Positions 6,591 through 9,560 of a stretch of DNA of 9,560 nt are shown here, one piece after another. The translations under genes were made by a program, and so were the position numbers. Location of the stretch: the NCBI GenBank assembly GCA_009787075.1, contig WRGS01000187.1:1-9560 (forward strand), given 5' to 3'. The stretch comes from Paludibacter sp. GTDB lineage: Bacteria; Bacteroidota; Bacteroidia; Bacteroidales; Paludibacteraceae. Positions within the stretch are counted from its first letter, which is position 1. Each line of letters starts with the position of its first letter. The notes under the pieces are model-generated. The model was not told where the DNA came from and did no database searches. It saw only the letters and a program-made list of their open reading frames with translations.

Positions 6591-6621
6591 CTTGCAGAAA
6601 TTTAAAATGACTGTAAATTTG
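6591..6621 (+). promoter_or_regulatory. Candidate promoter (-33/-7) upstream of the 92-aa gene and ldcA
   Basis: CTTG (6591-6594) followed by 19 bases and TAAATTTG (6614-6621) resembles the Bacteroidota pattern TTTG-N19-TAnnTTTG. It is the only place in the window where I see both boxes at a good spacing. The -7 box overlaps an imperfect inverted repeat: TGTAAATT at 6612-6619 and AATTTTACA at 6626-6634. If used, the leader to the next ATG would be about 150 bases. Confidence 0.45.
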
Positions 6622-6643
6622 GTGTAATTTTACAAAAAAAATA

Positions 6644-6675
6644 TATTTGATTATCAAATAGTTACATTTGCAAAT
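6644..6675. repeat. Pair of close palindromes in the leader of the 92-aa gene
   Basis: TATTTGAT-T-ATCAAATA (6644-6660) has perfect 8-base arms around a single base. It is followed after five bases by the perfect 10-base palindrome ATTTGCAAAT (6666-6675). Both contain the TTTG/CAAA element. The short loops suggest protein-binding sites rather than RNA hairpins, but chance in AT-rich DNA is possible. Confidence 0.35.
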
Positions 6676-6754
6676 ACATACAAAAACTATATTAATTTAA
6701 CAAGACCTATTTTTTATTACGTGACATTGAATTTTTAGAAATATGTTTAAATTT

Positions 6755-6762
6755 TTAATTTT
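6755..6762 (+). promoter_or_regulatory. Candidate second -7 box just before the 92-aa gene
   Basis: TAATTTTG matches TAnnTTTG exactly and ends 17 bases before the ATG at 6780, giving a possible short leader. No TTTG is seen at the proper -33 spacing. Confidence 0.4.
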
Positions 6763-6779
6763 GTATAAAAAAATAAAAA

Positions 6780-7058
6780 ATGGAAGAAAATATATTATTG
6801 TTAACTGCCATAATTTTTGCTGTTTCTTGGCTTGTGAAGATTATTCTTTACGGTATTTTTGATAGATATGAAACAGATTTTGGACGAATAGGAAGATTAT
6901 TTACGGGAACATTTATGATGTACAAGAAAGAAGAACTTGAAGATGAGGCAAATCCGAAAGTAAAAACAATAATGCGCATCAATAATGTTTGTGGTTACAT
7001 TATGCTTGCCGTTATATTATCAGTAAGTTTGGGTATTTTGATTATGGTGTTTTTTTAA
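6780..7058 (+). CDS. Small two-helix membrane protein, 92 aa, function unknown
   Basis: The 92-residue protein has two hydrophobic segments, about residues 5-26 (LLLTAIIFAVSWLVKIILYG region) and 70-92 (VCGYIMLAVILSVSLGILIM region). Between them is a charged stretch of some 40 residues containing FDRYETDFGRIGRLFTG and KKEELEDEANPKVKTIMR. This suggests a two-pass inner-membrane protein with a polar loop and both ends on the same side. I do not recognise a family. It has candidate promoter boxes upstream and is followed after 28 bases by ldcA on the same strand with no visible promoter between, so the two are probably co-transcribed. A link to cell-wall recycling is only a guess from position. 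The ATG is preceded by an A-rich run, as is common in this phylum. Confidence 0.75.
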   Translation: MEENILLLTAIIFAVSWLVKIILYGIFDRYETDFGRIGRLFTGTFMMYKKEELEDEANPKVKTIMRINNVCGYIMLAVILSVSLGILIMVFF

Positions 7059-7086
7059 AATTTTTACAATAAAATAAAATTCAAAG

Positions 7087-7977
7087 ATGCTTCCATTGTT
7101 CCTTAAAGATAATGATGAAATTCGGATTGTGTCGCCTTCGGGCGCGATTGATGAGAATCTGATTGATGGTGCAGAAAAAACGCTGAGCCTGTGGGGTTTG
7201 CGTGTATCGGAAGGAAAGTTTGCTCGCACACGGCAAGGACGATTTGCAGGCACGATAGAGCAGCGGATTTCCGATTTGCAAAACGCGCTTGATGATGAAA
7301 ATGCACGCGCAATATTTTGCAGCAGAGGCGGTTACGGACTTGTGCAAATTATTGACAAAATTGATTTTTCGCATTTCAGAAAAAACCCGAAATGGATTGT
7401 CGGTTTTAGCGATATTACCGTTTTACACAGTGCGGTTTCCCATTTCAATATTGCCACAATTCACAGCCCGATGGCAAAAAGTCTCTGCGAACAGCCCGAT
7501 AGCGAGCCGCCTGTGCTTTTGAAAAATATTTTATTTGGAAATTTTCCTGAATATCATATTAACAATCACGAATTTAACCGTGCGGGCAATGCGCAGGGAA
7601 AAATTATTGGCGGAAATCTTTCCGTGCTTTTTGGGCTGCGCGGCAGCGGCTTTGAGCCCGATTTTAGAGAAAAAATTCTGTTAATAGAAGATATTGGAGA
7701 AAAACCTTACCACATCGACCGTATGCTGCAAAATTTGCGGTTAAGCGGCGTATTTTCTTCATTATCAGGACTTTTAGTTGGGCAATTTACCGAATACGAA
7801 GAAGACCCGCTAATGCTAAAAACTGTTTATGAAATAATTGCCGATGCGGTGTGCAACTACAGTTTTCCTGTTTGTTTTAACTTTCCTGCGGGGCATACCT
7901 GCAATAATTTGCCTGTAATTTTTGGAACTCAAAGTCTTTTGAGTGTAAATGAAAACGGCGTGCGTTTGCGGTTTTAA
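7087..7977 (+). CDS. ldcA: Murein L,D-carboxypeptidase (peptidase family S66, LdcA-like)
   Basis: LdcA removes the terminal D-alanine from murein tetrapeptides, usually in the cytosol during peptidoglycan recycling. The 296-residue protein shows the S66 order: N-terminal IRIVSPSGAI (12-21), FCSRGGYGLVQIIDKID (77-93), the nucleophile S108 in VGFSDIT, the HSPM block (126-129), GKIIGGNLSVL (171-181), E201 in LLIEDIGEKPY, and H270 in FPAGH. S108, E201 and H270 make up the Ser-Glu-His triad of the family. There is no signal peptide, fitting a cytosolic recycling role. It probably shares a transcript with the 92-residue membrane protein upstream. Its stop codon overlaps the stop of the convergent rmuC, leaving no space for a separate terminator. 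Some S66 members act on other substrates such as peptide antibiotics (MccF type); the neighbours do not suggest that here. Confidence 0.92.
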   Translation: MLPLFLKDNDEIRIVSPSGAIDENLIDGAEKTLSLWGLRVSEGKFARTRQGRFAGTIEQRISDLQNALDDENARAIFCSRGGYGLVQIIDKIDFSHFRKNPKWIVGFSDITVLHSAVSHFNIATIHSPMAKSLCEQPDSEPPVLLKNILFGNFPEYHINNHEFNRAGNAQGKIIGGNLSVLFGLRGSGFEPDFREKILLIEDIGEKPYHIDRMLQNLRLSGVFSSLSGLLVGQFTEYEEDPLMLKTVYEIIADAVCNYSFPVCFNFPAGHTCNNLPVIFGTQSLLSVNENGVRLRF

Positions 7978-9359
7978 TTTTCCTCGTTCTCAACTCTGTC
8001 TATCAGCGTTTGTTGCAGCGATTTTGTGGCGTTTGCCCCAAGTTTTTTCAGATTTTCGGTCATTCCTACAATTGTCCCTGCATTGAAAGAGCCGTTTGCA
8101 TTTTGCTTAACCAACTGATTCATTGCCTCAGAATAGGTCTTTTTTGCAGAATCCATCGTTTGCCCTACTTTTATCATATTATCGGCAAAACTTACAAATT
8201 TATCATAAAGTTGCCCGCCGATTTTTGCAATTTCAAGTACATTATTTTTCTGATTTTCCTGTTTCCAAATAAACGAAACAGTGCGCAAACTCGCTAATAA
8301 TGTGGTATTTGAAACCAAAACAATATTCTTTTTCAAAGCGCGGTCGAACAATGTCAGGTCGTTTTGCAAAGCGGCGAACAAAGCCGTTTCCAACGCAAAA
8401 TACATAAAAACAAAATCGGGCGAATTGGTCAAATCCTGATATTTTTTTCGGCTTAAAAAATCTATGTGATTGTCAATATCCTTAATCAGTTTGGAGAGAA
8501 AAATATTTTTTTCATCATCATTTTCAGCATTAAAAAATTGCTCATAATTGACAAGCGAAACTTTACTGTCGATTATATAATGCTTATTTTCAGGCAGATT
8601 GATAACATAATCGGGGCGAAGGTCGGTAAAATCGTCGGTTTTAAAATTTTCCTGTTTGAGATAATGAACTCCGCGCAACAATCCTGATTTTTCCAAAAGT
8701 TGTTCGAGTTGCATCTCGCCCCAATCGCCCTGCAATTTTTTGTCGCCTTTGAGAGCGAGTGTAAGCCGTTGCGCGTCATCGCTCATTTGCCGATTGATAT
8801 TGATAATTTGCTCCAATTCCTTGCGCAGCGATGCCTTTTCGCGCGTTTCGTTGCTGTAAGTTTCTTCAACTTTTCGCTCAAAATTTTGAATTCTTTCTTT
8901 GAGCGGCGCAAGAATGCCCAACATTTTTTCCTCATTCAAAGAAGTGAATTTTTGCGTTTTTTCCTCTAAAATTTTATTGGCAATATTTTCAAATTCGGTA
9001 TTAAACTGTTTGCGAAGCGCTTCAATTTCTGCTTTTTGCGTTTCAAATTTTTCTTCAAAAGAATTATTCAAGGCGGCGAGTTGAGATGTCTTTTCTTTTT
9101 CTTTTATTAAATCAGCAGTTTGGTTTTTAAAATCATTTTTCAAAACGTCAATTTCCGCTTCTCTGCCTGCAACTATTTGTTTTTCAGCATTTAACATCGC
9201 ATTAGCCGCCGACAGATTTACAGTAAAATCTGTGATTTTCTGTTCAAGTTCCGTTTTTTCTTTTTTTGAAAAAGTTTTATTTTTCATAAAAAGAAAAGTA
9301 ATAACCCACGCCAAAAACCCACCAACGATAATTCCGATTAAAATATAAAACAGATTCAT
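7974..9359 (-). CDS. rmuC: DNA recombination protein RmuC
   Basis: RmuC is a predicted nuclease-like protein first linked in E. coli to limiting inversion at short inverted repeats; its exact biochemical activity is still poorly defined. The 461 residues show the standard layout: an N-terminal membrane anchor (about 4-25), a long coiled-coil region rich in E, K and Q (about 32-200), then the RmuC domain starting at LQGDWGEMQLEQLLEKSGL (209-227). The domain has RPDYVINLPENKHYIIDSKV (248-267), in which D250 and the D-S-K at 264-266 resemble a PD-(D/E)XK nuclease core. ALETALFAAL (358-367 region) and the conserved C-terminal helices follow. Length is normal. The start MNLFYILIGI is supported by the anchor and by a -7 box about 30 bases upstream. 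It is convergent with ldcA and shares the stop tetranucleotide TTAA. Confidence 0.94.
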   Translation of the reverse strand: MNLFYILIGIIVGGFLAWVITFLFMKNKTFSKKEKTELEQKITDFTVNLSAANAMLNAEKQIVAGREAEIDVLKNDFKNQTADLIKEKEKTSQLAALNNSFEEKFETQKAEIEALRKQFNTEFENIANKILEEKTQKFTSLNEEKMLGILAPLKERIQNFERKVEETYSNETREKASLRKELEQIININRQMSDDAQRLTLALKGDKKLQGDWGEMQLEQLLEKSGLLRGVHYLKQENFKTDDFTDLRPDYVINLPENKHYIIDSKVSLVNYEQFFNAENDDEKNIFLSKLIKDIDNHIDFLSRKKYQDLTNSPDFVFMYFALETALFAALQNDLTLFDRALKKNIVLVSNTTLLASLRTVSFIWKQENQKNNVLEIAKIGGQLYDKFVSFADNMIKVGQTMDSAKKTYSEAMNQLVKQNANGSFNAGTIVGMTENLKKLGANATKSLQQTLIDRVENEEN

Positions 9360-9388
9360 TCTTTTTGTAAATATCTAATAATTTTTTG

Positions 9389-9396
9389 CAAAGATA
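9389..9396 (-). promoter_or_regulatory. Candidate -7 promoter box of rmuC
   Basis: On the complement strand this reads TATCTTTG, an exact TAnnTTTG match, ending 29 bases before the rmuC ATG. It is identical to the box at 648-655. No TTTG is found at the matching -33 distance. The rest of the region to the window end (to 9560) is AT-rich and shows no gene. Confidence 0.5.
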
Positions 9397-9560
9397 CAAA
9401 ATGTTTAACATTAATGCTGATATTTGAATTTATGTGAAATTTCAGGCTGAAAATTTACATACTCATTTTTTAAATATTTTTAATGCGAAAAAACAATAGA
9501 TAGTATATTCAAAAAAACTGTTTTTGGTATAAATATTAAGTGTAAATTCAACTCACAAAT

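Larger units (their letters stand above)
6464..6779. other. 316-base intergenic region with terminator, promoter candidates and palindromes
   Basis: No convincing gene is seen on either strand. The first 70 bases are less AT-rich than the rest and contain no recognisable motif. After them come a terminator-like hairpin (6534-6556), a candidate promoter (6592-6621), two close palindromes (6644-6660 and 6666-6675) and a second -7 box (6755-6762) just before the next gene. The last 150 bases are strongly AT-rich. Confidence 0.6.

Noticed and set aside
9440..9452. Palindrome TTTCAG-G-CTGAAA upstream of rmuC
   Set aside because: Six-base arms with nothing else around them are weak evidence. It lies beyond the -7 box and shows no repeat elsewhere in the window.
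1..9560. Defence system, phage, CRISPR array, transposon or biosynthetic cluster
   Set aside because: Every sizeable gene is a recognisable housekeeping or family protein, or a small membrane protein. No transposase, integrase, spaced repeats or toxin-antitoxin pair is visible.

Overview
The window looks like ordinary chromosome from a low-GC member of the Bacteroidota, probably Bacteroidales-like. Three things suggest this: several upstream regions carry the TAnnTTTG -7 box of that phylum and lack clear Shine-Dalgarno sites; one gene belongs to DUF4294, a family known mainly from Bacteroidota; and the L,D-transpeptidase, RmuC and NimA-like proteins have the form usual in the group. There is no sign of mobile elements, phage, CRISPR arrays, rRNA or tRNA.

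Layout. Bases 1-329 hold the C-terminal end of a YkuD/YcbB-type L,D-transpeptidase, running rightward. It is closed by a hairpin (371-415) that can also terminate a 56-residue two-helix membrane protein gene (434-604, leftward). Next, also leftward, comes a run read in the order DUF4294 protein (4536-3922), aminoacyl-histidine dipeptidase PepD (3811-2366), CoaC (2295-1747), CoaB (1723-1085) and a HIT-family protein (1078-683). CoaC, CoaB and HIT are tightly packed. From the divergent region 4537-4735 rightward come a class I aspartate-type aminotransferase, a NimA-like flavin-binding protein, a 316-base gap with a terminator and candidate promoters, a 92-residue two-helix membrane protein, and the murein L,D-carboxypeptidase LdcA. 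RmuC (9359-7974) is convergent with LdcA, and their stop codons share the tetranucleotide TTAA.

How the genes relate. Most are housekeeping: coenzyme A synthesis (CoaC and CoaB), peptide and amino-acid metabolism (PepD, aminotransferase), cell-wall remodelling (L,D-transpeptidase, LdcA) and genome maintenance (RmuC). The most notable point is that CoaB and CoaC, normally one fused CoaBC protein in many bacteria, are two separate genes here. The short A-rich junction still resembles a degraded linker. Other points to revisit are two small uncharacterised membrane proteins and the structured intergenic region before the second of them. I see no convincing novel multi-gene system.
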